Source: DASSNR01 sp036278935 (GTDB lineage Bacteria > Gemmatimonadota > Gemmatimonadetes > Gemmatimonadales > Gemmatimonadaceae). From it: DNA of 16,443 nucleotides. A model generated the notes under the pieces. It had not been told where the DNA came from and made no database searches. It saw only the letters and a program-made list of their open reading frames with translations. The position numbers and the translations under genes were made by a program. Positions 15,977-16,443 of this stretch are shown one piece after another (within the stretch, counting starts at the first letter, position 1; every line of letters starts with the position of its first letter). The stretch is from positions 1 through 16,443 of the forward strand of contig DASUKA010000020.1 in NCBI GenBank assembly GCA_036278935.1, in the 5' to 3' direction.

Positions 15977-16020
15977 ATGTTGAAAGAGAGGGCAGGAATC
16001 GACGCGGATCAAGAGCGAGT

Positions 16021-16443
16021 ATGCGACACGCCACTCGAGAGACACTCTGCGTTGTGACGATGCTGCTGTGCGGCATCGCGGCACTTGGCGCACAGCAGCC
16101 GGACACGGCGCGGACAGCGATGCTGACGGGGCTCGTGCGCGACAGCTCCGGGTTCCGATCCCCAACGCGGAAGTGACACTCGGCGCCCTGAAGCTCGGTG
16201 CGTATACGAACGCGCAGGGGTGGTTCACGCTCACGGGCGCGCCGCCCGGCGCATATGAGCTGCGGGTCGAGCGGCTGGGCTACGCGGCGGTGACCTTCCA
16301 CTGGCAGGCACAGGCCGGCGACCGGACGGAGATCGCCATCACGCTGCACGCCGTCGCGCACCGTCTGGACTCCGTGGTGGTCGAAGGACGCGCTGCGCAC
16401 AATGCACAGGGAAAGGCGGTGCTTGCCGGCGTGGTTACCGACG
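16021..16443 (+). pseudogene. Secreted CarboxypepD_reg-like protein, N-terminal part with an apparent frameshift (continues beyond window)
   Basis: The ATG at 16021 opens a signal peptide (hydrophobic core VVTMLLCGIAALGA, probable cut after ALGA) and then MLTGLVRDSSG, the first strand of a carboxypeptidase-regulatory-like domain. That frame then stops at 16174-16176. The expected continuation, VPIPNAEVTLGA, lies in another frame from 16152 and stays open to the window end: LGAYTNAQGWFTLTGAPPGAYELRV..., then LDSVVVEGR and LAGVVTD, where a second similar domain may begin. One G missing from the GGG at 16150-16152 explains the break. Such domains commonly lead TonB-dependent transporters or surface proteins in this kind of genome. 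If the base is a sequencing error, the gene is intact. It is divergent from lipB, 44 nt away. Confidence 0.65.

Noticed and set aside
16150..16156. Programmed ribosomal frameshift at the break in the CarboxypepD_reg gene
   Set aside because: No slippery heptamer (X XXY YYZ) or nearby stimulatory structure is evident; a lost G is simpler.
15168..16400. 410-codon minus-strand frame, and the 86-codon upstream extension of lipB to 16234
   Set aside because: The first overlaps lipB in another frame. The second has no LipB similarity and crosses the divergent gene at 16021, whose signal peptide and domain are clear.
1..16443. CRISPR array, transposase, phage, toxin-antitoxin, tRNA or rRNA genes
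   Set aside because: I looked on both strands and in every gap; no regularly spaced repeats, no cloverleaf sequence and no matching protein motifs were seen.

Overview
The window comes from a GC-rich chromosome and looks like Gemmatimonadota (Gemmatimonadaceae-like). Three things point there: a SusD/RagB-type protein with the HRLGDLRRLIRQYGR signature, a lipoprotein made only of a TonB-plug-like domain, and a CarboxypepD_reg-type outer-membrane protein, all beside ordinary housekeeping genes. The phylum call is an inference from protein style; no rRNA or other marker gene is present.

Layout. (1) 1-865 (+): C-terminal half of a SusD/RagB-like nutrient-uptake protein cut by the window edge, followed by a long hairpin (891-930) between convergent genes. 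(2) 949-1407 (-): small lipoprotein with a plug-like domain and a probable promoter. (3) 1505-9629 (-): a same-strand cluster, read dnaE -> accA -> ricT -> metG -> M23 peptidase. dnaE and accA are 2 nt apart, accA and ricT overlap by one base (TGATG), ricT and metG are 20 nt apart, and metG is followed by a 187-nt gap with a hairpin before the M23 gene. A TATAAT box lies upstream of dnaE. (4) 9966-13048 (+): two metallopeptidase genes, an HEFQH lipoprotein (M30-like) and a membrane-anchored PF10023-type aminopeptidase, separated by a 15-bp inverted repeat. (5) 13132-15976 (-): lipB overlapping a UvrD/Rep/PcrA-family helicase. (6) 16021-16443 (+): signal peptide plus carboxypeptidase-regulatory-like domain, with an apparent one-base deletion.

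Function. The central cluster joins DNA replication (DnaE), fatty-acid synthesis (AccA), an Fe-S RicT/PSP1 protein, translation (MetRS) and cell-wall hydrolysis (M23). The flanks are rich in envelope proteins: SusD-like, plug lipoprotein, M30-like lipoprotein, anchored aminopeptidase, and the CarboxypepD_reg protein.

No CRISPR array, transposase, phage gene, tRNA or obvious defence system was found. The most unusual signal is a pair of mirrored purine-rich sequences that supply the last codons and the stop codon of two unrelated convergent genes (aminopeptidase and helicase). The plug-only lipoprotein and the frameshifted gene at the right edge come next.
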